Shown here: positions 14,995 to 23,277 of the stretch, piece after piece
Layout of the letters: each line of letters opens with the position of its first letter
Position numbering within the stretch: position 1 is the stretch's first letter
Assembly (NCBI RefSeq): GCF_006440735.1
Contig: NZ_VFUA01000058.1
Span: 1-40,724 of the forward strand
Reading direction: 5' to 3'
DNA length: 40,724 nt
Source of the DNA: Mesorhizobium sp. B2-7-1
GTDB taxonomy: Bacteria > Pseudomonadota > Alphaproteobacteria > Rhizobiales > Rhizobiaceae
The notes under the pieces: generated by a model
What the model was told of the DNA's origin: nothing
The model's input: the letters and a program-made list of their open reading frames with translations, nothing else
Databases searched by the model: none
Position numbers and translations under genes: made by a program

Positions 14995-16842
14995 ATGACG
15001 ACAGGCATGGCAGTTGAGGCGTCGAGCAGCGATCTGGTGCAGGTGGTGGCGCTGCTCGCCGCGGGCGTCGTCGCCGTGCCGATCTTCAAGCGCATGGGGC
15101 TGGGCTCGATCCTCGGCTATCTCGCCGCCGGCGTCGTCATCGGCCCGTTCGGGCTGCGCGTCTTTTCCGAATCGGAAGCGATCCTCCACGTCGCAGAGCT
15201 CGGCGTCGTCATGTTCCTGTTCATCATCGGCCTGGAGATGCAGCCGTCGCGGCTCTGGGGGCTGCGTCGCGAGATTTTCGGCCTGGGCGCACTGCAGGTC
15301 GGCGTCTGCGCGGTGCTTCTGACCCTGGTCGGATTGGCCGGAGGCTTTCCGATCGCGCAGTCCTTCGTCGCCGGCGCCGGCTTCGTGCTGACCTCGACGG
15401 CCATCGTCATGCAGTTGCTCGAAGAGCGCGGCGAGATCGCCACACCGAAAGGCCAGCGCATCGTCTCCATCCTCCTGCTCGAAGACCTGACGATCGTGCC
15501 GCTGCTCGCGCTGGTGGCGTTCCTCGCGCCTGGCGGCGCCGAGACCAGCCTTTCGGAGCGGCTGACCGAGGTCGGCATCGGCATCGCGGCGATCGTCGGA
15601 CTGGTCGTGGCCGGCCGTTATTTGCTCAATCCGCTCTTCCGCATCCTGGCCGACGCCCGCGCCCGGGAAGTCATGACCGCCGCCGCGCTGCTCGTGGTGC
15701 TGGGGTCGGCCCTGGCCATGCAGCTCTCCGGCCTGTCGATGGCGATGGGCGCCTTCCTCGCCGGCGTGCTCCTGTCGGAATCGACCTTCCGCCACCAGCT
15801 CGAAGCCGATATCGAGCCGTTCCGCGGCATCCTGCTCGGCCTGTTCTTCCTCGCCGTCGGCATGTCGCTCGACCTCGGCGTCGTCGCACAGAACTGGCGG
15901 CTCGTCGCCGTCTATGTCGTCGCCTACATGATCATGAAAGCGGTCGGCATCTACGCCGTCGCCCGCATTCTGAAAAGCAGCCACCGCGAGGCGCTCGAAC
16001 GCGCCGTCTTCATGGCGCAGGGCGGCGAGTTCGCCTTCGTGCTTTACTCGTCCGCCGCCGCGGTCGGCATCATCGACGGCCAGGCCAACGCCACGCTGAC
16101 CGCCATCGTCATCATCTCCATGGTGCTGACGCCCCTGGCGATCATAGCGCTGCGTTACCTCACCCCGCGTGACGAGCAGTCGCTCGATGGCGTCGACATC
16201 GCCGACGGCCTCACCGGCAACGTGCTGATCATCGGCTTCGGCCGTTTCGGCCAGATCGCCAGCCAGCCGCTGCTGTTGCGCGGGATGGATGTCTCGATCA
16301 TCGACAACGAGGTGGAGATGATCCAGGCCGCGGCCGATTTCGGCTTCAAGGTCTATTACGGCGACGGCACAAGGCTGGACATCCTGCATGCGGCCGGCGC
16401 AGGGCGGGCCCGAGCGGTGCTGATCTGCGTCGACAAGCCGGACGCCGCCGTGCGCATCGCGCAGCTGATCAAGGCCGAATTCCCTTTGGTCACCATCCTG
16501 GCGCGCGCCTTCGACCGCGGCACCGCGCTGCAGCTCGTGCGCGCCGGCGTCGACTATCAGCTGCGCGAGACCTTCGAATCGGCGCTGGTTTTCGGCGGCT
16601 CCGCGCTGGAGGCGCTGGGCGTCGATCCCGAAGAAGTCGCCGAAGTCATCGAGGATGTGCGGCGCCGTGACGAAGCGCGCTTCGAGACGCAACTGGCAGA
16701 AGGCGTGCGCGCCGGCCAGCGCTTCCTCAAAGGCAATATCGGCACGCCGATCCCGACGCCGCTCACGCAGCCACGCCGCGCCGGCCGGGCGTTGAACCAG
16801 GAAACCGCGGTCGTGCTGAACAACGCAGAGACCAAGAACTGA
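14995..16842 (+). CDS. CPA2-family cation/proton antiporter with RCK domain (Kef type)
   Basis: A 615-residue inner-membrane protein. About 12-13 hydrophobic helices fill residues 10-390 and include the family pattern GSILGYLAAGVVIGPFGL and the ion-site region LLLEDLTIVPLLALVAF. A cytoplasmic TrkA-N/RCK domain follows (VLIIGFGRFGQIASQPLLL), which binds a nucleotide and gates the transporter. A charged tail follows. It most resembles glutathione-gated potassium/proton exchangers KefB/KefC, which protect against electrophiles. No KefF/KefG ancillary gene is adjacent. An alternative start is ATG 15007. The DUF924 gene follows 10 bp later, so the two are probably cotranscribed. Confidence 0.9.
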   Translation: MTTGMAVEASSSDLVQVVALLAAGVVAVPIFKRMGLGSILGYLAAGVVIGPFGLRVFSESEAILHVAELGVVMFLFIIGLEMQPSRLWGLRREIFGLGALQVGVCAVLLTLVGLAGGFPIAQSFVAGAGFVLTSTAIVMQLLEERGEIATPKGQRIVSILLLEDLTIVPLLALVAFLAPGGAETSLSERLTEVGIGIAAIVGLVVAGRYLLNPLFRILADARAREVMTAAALLVVLGSALAMQLSGLSMAMGAFLAGVLLSESTFRHQLEADIEPFRGILLGLFFLAVGMSLDLGVVAQNWRLVAVYVVAYMIMKAVGIYAVARILKSSHREALERAVFMAQGGEFAFVLYSSAAAVGIIDGQANATLTAIVIISMVLTPLAIIALRYLTPRDEQSLDGVDIADGLTGNVLIIGFGRFGQIASQPLLLRGMDVSIIDNEVEMIQAAADFGFKVYYGDGTRLDILHAAGAGRARAVLICVDKPDAAVRIAQLIKAEFPLVTILARAFDRGTALQLVRAGVDYQLRETFESALVFGGSALEALGVDPEEVAEVIEDVRRRDEARFETQLAEGVRAGQRFLKGNIGTPIPTPLTQPRRAGRALNQETAVVLNNAETKN

Positions 16843-16852
16843 AGGGCAAGGC

Positions 16853-17401
16853 ATGGCAGAACTCGATCCGCGAGCGCTTTCCGTTACGAAATTCTGGCGC
16901 GATGCCGGCGAGGACGCCTGGTTCGAGAAGAGCGACGCCTTCGACACGGATTTCCGCAATCGCTTCCTGGAGTTGCACTACGCCGCCGCGCGACGCGAAT
17001 GCGACGACTGGAACGCTGATGCCGAAGGTTCGCTGGCGCTGATGATCCTGCTCGATCAATTCCCGCGCAACTGCTTCCGCGGCACCGGCCACATGTTCGC
17101 GACCGATCCGCTCGCCCGGCATTTTGCCGACAGGGCGATCGCCGCCGGCCATGACCTGGAAATGGAAGAACTGGTTCGCGTCTTTCTCTATTTGCCCTTC
17201 GAGCATTCCGAATTGCTCGCGGACCAGCAACGGTCGGTGGAACTCACGACCGCCAAGGCACCTGAATATCTGAAATATGCCGAGGAACACCTGGAGATCA
17301 TCCGGCGCTTCGGACGCTTTCCGCATCGCAACCGGATGCTTGGCCGCGCGACGACCGCCGATGAGCGGGCATTTTTGGACGAAGGCGGCTTTTCCGGCTA
17401 A
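16853..17401 (+). CDS. DUF924 family protein
   Basis: A 182-residue cytoplasmic all-helical protein of the DUF924 family. Recognisable family features are the N-terminal VTKFWRDAGEDAWFEKSDAF, the core LALMILLDQFPRNCFRGTGH, and the conserved YLPFEHSE. The fold is TPR-like, and the biochemical function is unknown. AAGGGCAAGGC just before the ATG is a good ribosome-binding site. It follows the antiporter by 10 bp on the same strand, a likely two-gene operon, and converges with folK. Confidence 0.9.
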   Translation: MAELDPRALSVTKFWRDAGEDAWFEKSDAFDTDFRNRFLELHYAAARRECDDWNADAEGSLALMILLDQFPRNCFRGTGHMFATDPLARHFADRAIAAGHDLEMEELVRVFLYLPFEHSELLADQQRSVELTTAKAPEYLKYAEEHLEIIRRFGRFPHRNRMLGRATTADERAFLDEGGFSG

Positions 17402-17414
17402 CCAGCAGGCTTTG

Positions 17415-17431
17415 GAGCAATTCCAGGAAAA
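17415..17431. repeat. Remnant of an intergenic repeat
   Basis: The 17-mer GAGCAATTCCAGGAAAA is identical to 23174-23190, the left end of the composite repeat at 23171-23277. Only this short piece is present, between the convergent DUF924 and folK genes. Confidence 0.6.
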
Positions 17432-17438
17432 TCCAAAA

Positions 17439-17951
17439 TCAGCCCAGCCACCATTCGCGGCCGGACGGCAGGCGCTCGATACCCGAAATATCGACGGCGC
17501 CGAGCCGTTCCGACACGCTCCTGCCACTGATCGAAAGCCCGGGCGCGATCTCGGCCAGAGGCGCCAGCACGAAGGCGCGCTCCAGCATGCGCGGATGCGG
17601 CACTTCGAGCCCGGTCTCGTGGATCACCCGGTCGCCGAACACCAGGATGTCGATGTCGATAAGGCGCGGCCCCCAGCGCTCCTCGCGCACGCGTTTCAAT
17701 CGCTTCTCGACATCGAGGCAGAGGTCGAGCAGCGCGCGCGGCGAAAGCGCCGTCTCGATCGCGGCGGCGGCGTTGAGGAAATCGGGCTGGTCGAGCTTGC
17801 CCCAGGGCGGCGTGCGGTAAAGCGAGGAGACGGCGGTGACGCGCGTCGCGTCGTTGCCGTCCAGCAAACGCAATGCCGCGCCCATGGACTTCGCCGGGTC
17901 GCCGAGATTGCCGCCGAGACTGAGATAGACGGCGCTATTCTGGCCAGACAA
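17439..17951 (-). CDS. folK: 2-amino-4-hydroxy-6-hydroxymethyldihydropteridine pyrophosphokinase
   Basis: A 170-residue HPPK enzyme that transfers pyrophosphate from ATP to 6-hydroxymethyl-7,8-dihydropterin in folate synthesis. The N-terminal YLSLGGNLGD, the segment VSSLYRTPPWG, and the signature RWGPRLIDIDIL with its two magnesium-binding aspartates are all present. The C-terminal PHPRMLERAFVLAPL is also typical. It is the last gene of folP-folB-folK and overlaps folB by 17 bp. The length is normal and no key residue is missing. Confidence 0.95.
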   Translation of the reverse strand: MSGQNSAVYLSLGGNLGDPAKSMGAALRLLDGNDATRVTAVSSLYRTPPWGKLDQPDFLNAAAAIETALSPRALLDLCLDVEKRLKRVREERWGPRLIDIDILVFGDRVIHETGLEVPHPRMLERAFVLAPLAEIAPGLSISGRSVSERLGAVDISGIERLPSGREWWLG

Positions 17952-18294
17952 CGGTCACCTCGACATAATCGAGCACGCCCGGCACCGGGGCGTTCGGTTT
18001 GCGCACGGTAATCTCGGCCTTCCTGATCTGCGAGAACCGTGCCGTCAGCGCCTTCGCGACCTCCAGCGCCAGCGCCTCGATCAGGAAGCGGCGATGTCCC
18101 GTCACGATCTTCTCGATGACCGCGAAGGCGACGCCGTAGTTCACGGTATCCTCGATGGAATCCTCCGTCAGCGGCCGGCTGGGTTCGACCGTCAGTTCGG
18201 CATCGACATAGAAACGCTGGCCAAGCGTCTCCTCCTCGTCCAGCACGCCGTGGCGGGCGAAGAAGGCGCAATTCTTCATACGGATGACGTACAT
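17935..18294 (-). CDS. folB: Dihydroneopterin aldolase
   Basis: A 119-residue enzyme that cleaves 7,8-dihydroneopterin to 6-hydroxymethyldihydropterin and glycolaldehyde, the step before FolK. The pattern MKNCAFFARHGVLDEEETLG near the N-terminus contains the substrate-binding region with the conserved HGV. The DTVNYGVAFAVIEKIV and LIEALALEVAKAL helices are typical of the family. The stop of folP lies 2 bp before its start. The C-terminus overlaps folK. Confidence 0.93.
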   Translation of the reverse strand: MYVIRMKNCAFFARHGVLDEEETLGQRFYVDAELTVEPSRPLTEDSIEDTVNYGVAFAVIEKIVTGHRRFLIEALALEVAKALTARFSQIRKAEITVRKPNAPVPGVLDYVEVTVVWPE

Positions 18295-18296
18295 GA

Positions 18297-19154
18297 TCAG
18301 TGTCCGGGAGGGAGCTCGGTTTCGCGCGCCAGCATAGCATCGGTCACCGCCAGCGCATCCACGTTGATTGCGACATCGTGGACGCGAAACAGCTCGGCTC
18401 CTTTCAAGCGCAGGATGACGCTGGTGGCCGCCGTGCCGGCGGCCCGGTCGGCGGGCTCGCGCCCCGTCGCGTTGCCGATGAAGCGCTTGCGCGAGGTTCC
18501 CGCCATCAGTGGATAGCCAAGTGCCTGAAGTTCGGAAAACCGCGCCATCAGGTCGAGGTTCTCCTCCGCCGTCTCCTTGGCGAAGCCGAAGCCAGCATCG
18601 AGCACGATCTGGCTGTCGGCGACCTTGCCGGCGCGCGCGATCTCCAGCGATCTGCGCAGGAACAGCAACTGGTCCTCGATCACGTCGGGCAGCTTCTGCC
18701 GTTCGCGCCCGGTATGCATGATGACCAGCCCGGCGCCGGTCTCGGCGGCGACGCGCGCAATGCCGGGCTCGCGCTGCAGCCCCCAGACGTCGTTGACGAT
18801 ATGGGCGCCGGCGGCGACGCCAAGCCGCGCCGTGTCCTCGCGATAAGTGTCGACCGAGATCAGCGCCTCGCCGGACGCGGCGAGCGCCGCGATGACCGGC
18901 AGCACGCGCGCCTGCTCTTCCTCGGCGGAGATCGGGGCAAAACCCGGCCGGGTCGATTCCCCGCCGACATCGATGACGGCTGCGCCCTCTTCCACCATCC
19001 GGCGCGCCTGCGCCAGCGCCTTCTCAGGCGCGATGAACAGGCCGCCGTCCGAAAAACTGTCGGGCGTTACGTTGAGGATGCCGACGACGACCGCCTTCGG
19101 ACCGAGGTCGAGATAGCGTCCATGCGCCAACTGCCATCGCCTTGTCGTCATCAT
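18297..19154 (-). CDS. folP: Dihydropteroate synthase
   Basis: A 285-residue TIM-barrel enzyme that joins hydroxymethyldihydropterin pyrophosphate with p-aminobenzoate; it is the target of sulfonamides. Both signatures are present: GILNVTPDSFSDGG and VIDVGGESTRPGF. Later substrate-loop elements include VLDAGFGFAKETAEENLDL, with the conserved D and K, and LMAGTSRKRFIG. It is the first gene of the folate operon. Its start region is separated by 81 bp from the divergent DUF922 gene. Confidence 0.95.
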   Translation of the reverse strand: MMTTRRWQLAHGRYLDLGPKAVVVGILNVTPDSFSDGGLFIAPEKALAQARRMVEEGAAVIDVGGESTRPGFAPISAEEEQARVLPVIAALAASGEALISVDTYREDTARLGVAAGAHIVNDVWGLQREPGIARVAAETGAGLVIMHTGRERQKLPDVIEDQLLFLRRSLEIARAGKVADSQIVLDAGFGFAKETAEENLDLMARFSELQALGYPLMAGTSRKRFIGNATGREPADRAAGTAATSVILRLKGAELFRVHDVAINVDALAVTDAMLARETELPPGH

Positions 19155-19235
19155 CCATCAACCATGCGTGATCCGCGCGAAATCAATTCCGTTGCGCTGG
19201 CGACGGCCCTAAAGCAAGGTGCGTGAAGAGGCAAT

Positions 19236-19856
19236 ATGATGAACCGGTCCCTGCTCTGCGCCCTGATGCTCTCGCTCACCGCCATGCCGGCGGGCGCGGC
19301 CAATCTGGTGAAGACCTACAGCTATTTCAGTGTCGGCGGCCGCACGCTCGACGACATTCAGAACCAGCTTTCGAAGAACGGCCCCGAGGTGAAGAGCACC
19401 GGCTCGCGGCACCCGGGCGCCACGCAGATGGCCTTCACGACCCGCATCAGCTACGCGCAGAGCGCGCAATCCTGCCGTATCGCCGACGCCGCCGTCACCG
19501 TGAAGGTCAAGGTGATCCTCCCCGAATGGCGTCGCCCGCGCAAAGCCGATCCCGACGTGAGGCTGTTCTGGGACACGCTATCGGCCGACATCAAGCGGCA
19601 CGAGGAGCGCCATGTCGAGATCGCCAAGAACCATGCGCGCCTGCTCGAGGATGCGCTGAAAGCCATCCCTGCGCAAAGGACATGCGAAGAGGCAAAGGCC
19701 AAGGCCGCCGCGATCCAGGCAGCCGAGCTCGCCAGGCACGATCAGGACCAGGTGCGCTTCGACCGCGTCGAGAGCGTCAATTTCGAAAGCCGTATCCTTC
19801 GCCTGATGCGCTACCGGATGCAGCGCGTCGAAGCCGGGCAACTGCCGCCGCCTTGA
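19236..19856 (+). CDS. Exported DUF922 protein with HExxH motif
   Basis: A 206-residue protein with an N-terminal signal peptide (about 20 residues, ending in PAGAAN), so periplasmic. The family is DUF922, suspected zinc proteases. The sequence KRHEERHVEI carries HExxH at H122-H126, the zincin metal site. The N-terminal YSYFSVGGRTLDDIQNQL and the HPGATQMAFTT segment are conserved in the family. Two cysteines (QSCRIAD and RTCEEA) may form a disulfide. The activity and substrate are not known. It is divergent from folP and followed by an unrelated efflux gene. Confidence 0.85.
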   Translation: MMNRSLLCALMLSLTAMPAGAANLVKTYSYFSVGGRTLDDIQNQLSKNGPEVKSTGSRHPGATQMAFTTRISYAQSAQSCRIADAAVTVKVKVILPEWRRPRKADPDVRLFWDTLSADIKRHEERHVEIAKNHARLLEDALKAIPAQRTCEEAKAKAAAIQAAELARHDQDQVRFDRVESVNFESRILRLMRYRMQRVEAGQLPPP

Positions 19857-19940
19857 CCTGAGGCAAGCCGTATCCGAGGCCAATTTCGCCCAAGCATGGT
19901 GCCAGACCGGGAAAACTTTCGAAGCGCGGTCGAAATCGGC

Positions 19941-19960
19941 CTATATCGGACGACATATAG
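19941..19960. promoter_or_regulatory. Small inverted repeat upstream of the efflux gene
   Basis: CTATAT (19941-19946) and ATATAG (19955-19960) form an inverted repeat about 105 bp upstream of the efflux gene start. It is AT-rich in a GC-rich surround, so it may be a promoter element or operator. No regulator gene is adjacent. Confidence 0.3.
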
Positions 19961-20063
19961 CGGGTTCGAAACGCTCGAGCCGCTATCCACGATGAGAAAT
20001 GACAGGCGCGCCCGGCCAGAGCCGTCTTGGCGCGCCAAGCATCAGCCTTTGAAAGAATGACGC

Positions 20064-21545
20064 ATGGACCAGACCGTCGAGAACCAGGCGATGGCGCCGA
20101 AAGCCGCGCCGATGAGCGAGAGCGAGAAGAATACCATCATCGGCGGCGTGCTGTTGTCGATGCTGCTGGCGGCGCTTGACCAGACCATCGTAGCCCCCGC
20201 CCTGCCGACGATCGCGCGCGCGCTCGGCCATGCCGAGTACCTGCCATGGATCGTCACCGGCTATCTTTTGACCGCGACGGCGGTGGCGCCCCTCTACGGC
20301 AAGATTTCCGATGTCTATGGACGCCGGCCGGTCATCCACGCCGGCATCCTTATCTTCCTGCTCGGGTCGCTGGTCAGCGCCCTCGCGCCCAACATGCTGG
20401 TGCTGGTCATCGGCCGCGCCATCCAGGGCGCCGGCGGCGGCGGTCTCTTCGCGCTGGCCCAGACGGTCATCGGCGATCTCGTGCCGCCGCGCGAGCGCGC
20501 CCGCTACGCGGCCTGGATCTCCGGCACCTGGGCGGTGGCCAGCGTCGCCGGTCCGCTGCTCGGCGGCGTCTTTGCCGAGCATTTGCACTGGTCGTTGATC
20601 TTCTGGATCAACCTGCCGATCGGCATCCTGGCCATGGCCATCGTCAACAACCCGCTGAAGAAGCTGCCGATCGCGGCCAAGCATCACCGCATCGACGGGT
20701 TGGGGGCGGTGCTCCTGGTCGTCGCGACAGCGCTGCTGCTGCTGGCGCTCAGCTGGGGCGGCAGCACCTATCCCTGGTTCTCATCGCAGATCCTCGGATT
20801 GGTGGCCTGCTCTGCCGCGTTCTGGTTCTTCTTCGCGCTGAGACTGCAGCTGGCGGCCGAGCCTTTGGTCTCGCTCGAAGTGCTGGGCAACCCGATCGTG
20901 CTTGCCGGCACACTGTCGATGTTCCTGCTGCAGGCCGCCAATATCGGCGCGTCGGTCTATCTGCCGGTCTATCTGCAATCGGTCGTCGGGCTTTCGGTGA
21001 GCGAATCCGGCACGGCGATGCTCGGCCTGCTGCTCGGCACGGTTGCCGGCGCCGCCTTCAGCGGCCGCATGATCCCACGCTTCGTCCACTACAAGCGCAT
21101 CGCCATGATCGGCATCAGCCTGGCGATCGTCTGCATAGGCGTGCTCAGTGCCATTGCGGGACACGCCTCGCTTCTCGAGGTCGAAATCCTAACGACGCTG
21201 ATCGGCCTGGGCAGCGGCACGACATTCCCGGTCGCCACGGTCTCGGTCCAGAACGCGGTCGACCGCGCGCATCTCGGCGTCGCGACGGGCGTGCTGACCT
21301 TTCTGCGCACGCTGGGCGGCGCGCTGGGCGTCGCCATGCTCGGCGCCGTTGCGCTTGGCTATGGCCTGCCCTTAGCCGCCGAAGGTTCGCAGACGCATAT
21401 CCCGCTGACATCGGCGATGCCGTTCGTGATGATCTTCCTCACCGCCGGCATCACGCTTGTCCTGACGCTGATCACGCTGGCCCTGATGCCCGAAAAGGAA
21501 CTGCGCGGCGCCGACGAACACGCCGCGCCCGTGCTCGCGGAGTAG
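20064..21545 (+). CDS. DHA2-family MFS multidrug efflux transporter
   Basis: A 493-residue membrane protein with about 14 hydrophobic helices, the size and layout of EmrB/QacA-type drug/proton antiporters. Motif C-like and family-specific patterns are visible: LDQTIVAPALPTIARAL in helix 1, GKISDVYGRRPVI (motif A) after helix 2, and GRAIQGAGGGG before helix 4. The C-terminal helices contain GVLTFLRTLGGALGVAMLG. No EmrA-like membrane fusion gene or TetR regulator lies next to it, so it may act alone across the inner membrane. The substrate is unknown. It converges with the reductase gene downstream. Confidence 0.93.
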   Translation: MDQTVENQAMAPKAAPMSESEKNTIIGGVLLSMLLAALDQTIVAPALPTIARALGHAEYLPWIVTGYLLTATAVAPLYGKISDVYGRRPVIHAGILIFLLGSLVSALAPNMLVLVIGRAIQGAGGGGLFALAQTVIGDLVPPRERARYAAWISGTWAVASVAGPLLGGVFAEHLHWSLIFWINLPIGILAMAIVNNPLKKLPIAAKHHRIDGLGAVLLVVATALLLLALSWGGSTYPWFSSQILGLVACSAAFWFFFALRLQLAAEPLVSLEVLGNPIVLAGTLSMFLLQAANIGASVYLPVYLQSVVGLSVSESGTAMLGLLLGTVAGAAFSGRMIPRFVHYKRIAMIGISLAIVCIGVLSAIAGHASLLEVEILTTLIGLGSGTTFPVATVSVQNAVDRAHLGVATGVLTFLRTLGGALGVAMLGAVALGYGLPLAAEGSQTHIPLTSAMPFVMIFLTAGITLVLTLITLALMPEKELRGADEHAAPVLAE

Positions 21546-21555
21546 ATCGCTTGAA

Positions 21556-21621
21556 GGTGTGTTGAGATTCAGGTCAGCGCAGGAAGCTGCCGTTCGCAGG
21601 CCGGCGTCACTTGAATCTCAA
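21556..21621. repeat. Intergenic hairpin repeat, shared with the right end of the window
   Basis: TTGAGATTCA (21562-21571) pairs with TGAATCTCAA (21612-21621). The first 22 bases (21556-21577) are identical to 40640-40661. The element lies between the convergent efflux and reductase genes and may also terminate transcription. Confidence 0.75.
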
Positions 21622-21626
21622 TACCC

Positions 21627-22658
21627 TCAGTCGTGGACGCCGAGCTTCTTCTGCAAGCTCGTCGACGAGGTCGTGTACTGGAAAACGATGCGCTCGCCCG
21701 GGCTGACGATGCGCTTGGCTGCCTGGGCCATCAGCGCCGCCTCATGGAAGCCCGACAGGATCAGCTTCAGCTTGCCGGGATACCAGTTGATGTCGCCGAC
21801 CGCAAAGATCCCCGGGATCGAGGTCTGAAACTTCTCGGTGTCCACCGGAATCAGGTTCTCGTTGAGGTTAAGGCCCCATTCGGCAATCGGCCCGAGCTTC
21901 ATGGTGAGCCCGAAAAATGGCAGCATGCGGGTGCATGGCACCTCGACGTCGCCGTCCGGGCCGCCCTTGATGGTCGCCGATGCAAGCTGGCCGTCGGCGC
22001 CGGCAAGGGCGCTGACCTGACCGACCAGGAATTCAAGCTGCTTCATTTCCTGCATGGCGTACATTTTGTTGACGCTGTCGGGCGCGGCCCGGAATTCCGG
22101 GCGGCGATGGATCAGCGTCACGCTTTTGGCGATCGGCTGCAGGTTGAGCGTCCAGTCGAGCGCCGAATCGCCGCCGCCGACGATGACCAGGTCGTGGCCG
22201 CGGAATTCCTCCATGCGCCGGACGGAATAAAAGACGCTCTTGCCTTCATAAGCCTCGATGCCCGGAATGGGCGGGCGCTTGGGCTGGAACGAGCCGCCGC
22301 CGGCCGCGATCACCACCACCTTGGCCTCGAACAGCTCGCCTTCGTCGGTGGCGACGCGAAAGGTGCCGTCCTCGAGCTTTTCCAGGCTCGACACCATGCG
22401 GTTGAAGGTGAATTCAGGCTTGAACGGATGGATCTGTTCCATCAGCTTGTCGACAAGACCCTGGGCCGAGATCGTGGGCCAGCCCGGAATGTCGTAGATC
22501 GGCTTCTCCGGGTAGAGCTCCGCGCATTGCCCGCCGGGACGGTCGAGAATGTCGATGAGATGGCACTTCATGTCGAGCAGACCGAGCTCGAACACGGCGA
22601 ACAGGCCGACCGGCCCTGCCCCGACAATGAGAACGTCCGTTTTGATGGTATCGGTCAT
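21627..22658 (-). CDS. Type-2 ferredoxin/flavodoxin-NADP+ reductase (thioredoxin reductase-like fold)
   Basis: A 343-residue flavoprotein. The FAD motif GAGPVG lies at residues 13-18 and the NADPH motif is VIVGGGDSALDW. FAVGDINWYPGKLKLI is the second FAD contact. The redox-active CxxC of thioredoxin reductases is absent, and the C-terminal extension after IVFQYTTSSTSLQKKL is typical of the Bacillus YumC-type FNR. It probably passes electrons between NADPH and a ferredoxin; a [2Fe-2S] ferredoxin gene lies 90 bp upstream on the same strand and is a natural partner. The ATG at 22658 gives the normal family N-terminus. Confidence 0.9.
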   Translation of the reverse strand: MTDTIKTDVLIVGAGPVGLFAVFELGLLDMKCHLIDILDRPGGQCAELYPEKPIYDIPGWPTISAQGLVDKLMEQIHPFKPEFTFNRMVSSLEKLEDGTFRVATDEGELFEAKVVVIAAGGGSFQPKRPPIPGIEAYEGKSVFYSVRRMEEFRGHDLVIVGGGDSALDWTLNLQPIAKSVTLIHRRPEFRAAPDSVNKMYAMQEMKQLEFLVGQVSALAGADGQLASATIKGGPDGDVEVPCTRMLPFFGLTMKLGPIAEWGLNLNENLIPVDTEKFQTSIPGIFAVGDINWYPGKLKLILSGFHEAALMAQAAKRIVSPGERIVFQYTTSSTSLQKKLGVHD

Positions 22659-22748
22659 ACGCTGCGCCCCATTGGGAAATGGTGCGAGACTGCATGAGCG
22701 CTGGCCTGCTGCCAAGCAGCCAGCGTGAAAGAAATTGGGAGGTCGGCT

Positions 22749-23069
22749 TTAACCCTGGCGTTCGGGGACCCGAACAACCAAGCCATCGAGGGCGTCGCGC
22801 ACCTTGATCTGGCAGGACAGGCGCGAATTCGGCTGGACGTCGTAGGCGAAGTCCAGCATGTCCTCTTCCATCGCCTCCGGTTCGCCGACCTCGGCCGTCC
22901 ATGCCTCATCGACATAGACATGGCAGGTCGCGCAGGCGCAGGCGCCGCCGCATTCGGCTTCGATGCCGGGCACCGCGTTGCGGATCGCGTTTTCCATGAC
23001 GGTCGAGCCGTTCTCGGCCTCCACGTCAAATCGGGTCCCGTCATGGGCGATGTAAGTCAGCTTGGTCAT
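22749..23069 (-). CDS. Adrenodoxin-type [2Fe-2S] ferredoxin (FdVI-like)
   Basis: A 106-residue soluble electron carrier. Cluster ligands are C40, C46 and C49 (CGGACACATC, the C-x5-C-x2-C pattern of vertebrate-type ferredoxins) and C86 in RLSCQI. The sequence resembles Rhodobacter capsulatus FdVI. Such ferredoxins support Fe-S cluster assembly or P450-like enzymes. No isc or hsc genes are adjacent, unlike the isc-linked fdx. It lies upstream of the reductase on the same strand. The start at 23069 was chosen from the family N-terminus (MTKLTYIAHDG). Confidence 0.93.
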   Translation of the reverse strand: MTKLTYIAHDGTRFDVEAENGSTVMENAIRNAVPGIEAECGGACACATCHVYVDEAWTAEVGEPEAMEEDMLDFAYDVQPNSRLSCQIKVRDALDGLVVRVPERQG

Positions 23070-23170
23070 TAAAGTCACCTGAGGAGTCGCAGCCGAGATA
23101 ATCACTCCACCGGACAAGTCAACTGCGGCGCGAAAGCGCCACGAAATGACGTTTTTCAAAAAGGTGGATG

Positions 23171-23277
23171 CTAGAGCAATTCCAGGAAAAGCGCGGAGCG
23201 GTTTTCCGTCCGGAATTGCGTAGAAATTACAGAGCTGGATTGAGCCAGCGATTCCACGAAACGCTGAACCGCTCTAG
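23171..23277. repeat. Composite palindromic repeat overlapping the end of the Hpt gene
   Basis: The element is bounded by CTAGAGC (23171-23177) and GCTCTAG (23271-23277). Its left half folds as GCAATTCC / GGAATTGC with inner GGAAAA / TTTTCC. It is of the rhizobial mosaic-repeat style. Its right end contains the stop codon of the Hpt gene (23274-23276). A 17-bp piece recurs at 17415-17431. Confidence 0.75.

Noticed and set aside
14695..16959. Long minus-strand frame continuing the small exported protein to 843 codons
   Set aside because: It is antisense to the antiporter, is rich in Asp/His/Arg as typical shadow translation, and the real gene has its own ribosome-binding site and signal peptide.
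20246..21565. 439-codon frame overlapping the efflux gene
   Set aside because: It is in another frame of the same strand with Arg-rich composition and no membrane segments; the efflux gene explains the region.
21627..22658. Thioredoxin reductase
   Set aside because: The fold is similar, but the CxxC redox motif is absent and the C-terminal extension is that of type-2 ferredoxin/flavodoxin reductases.
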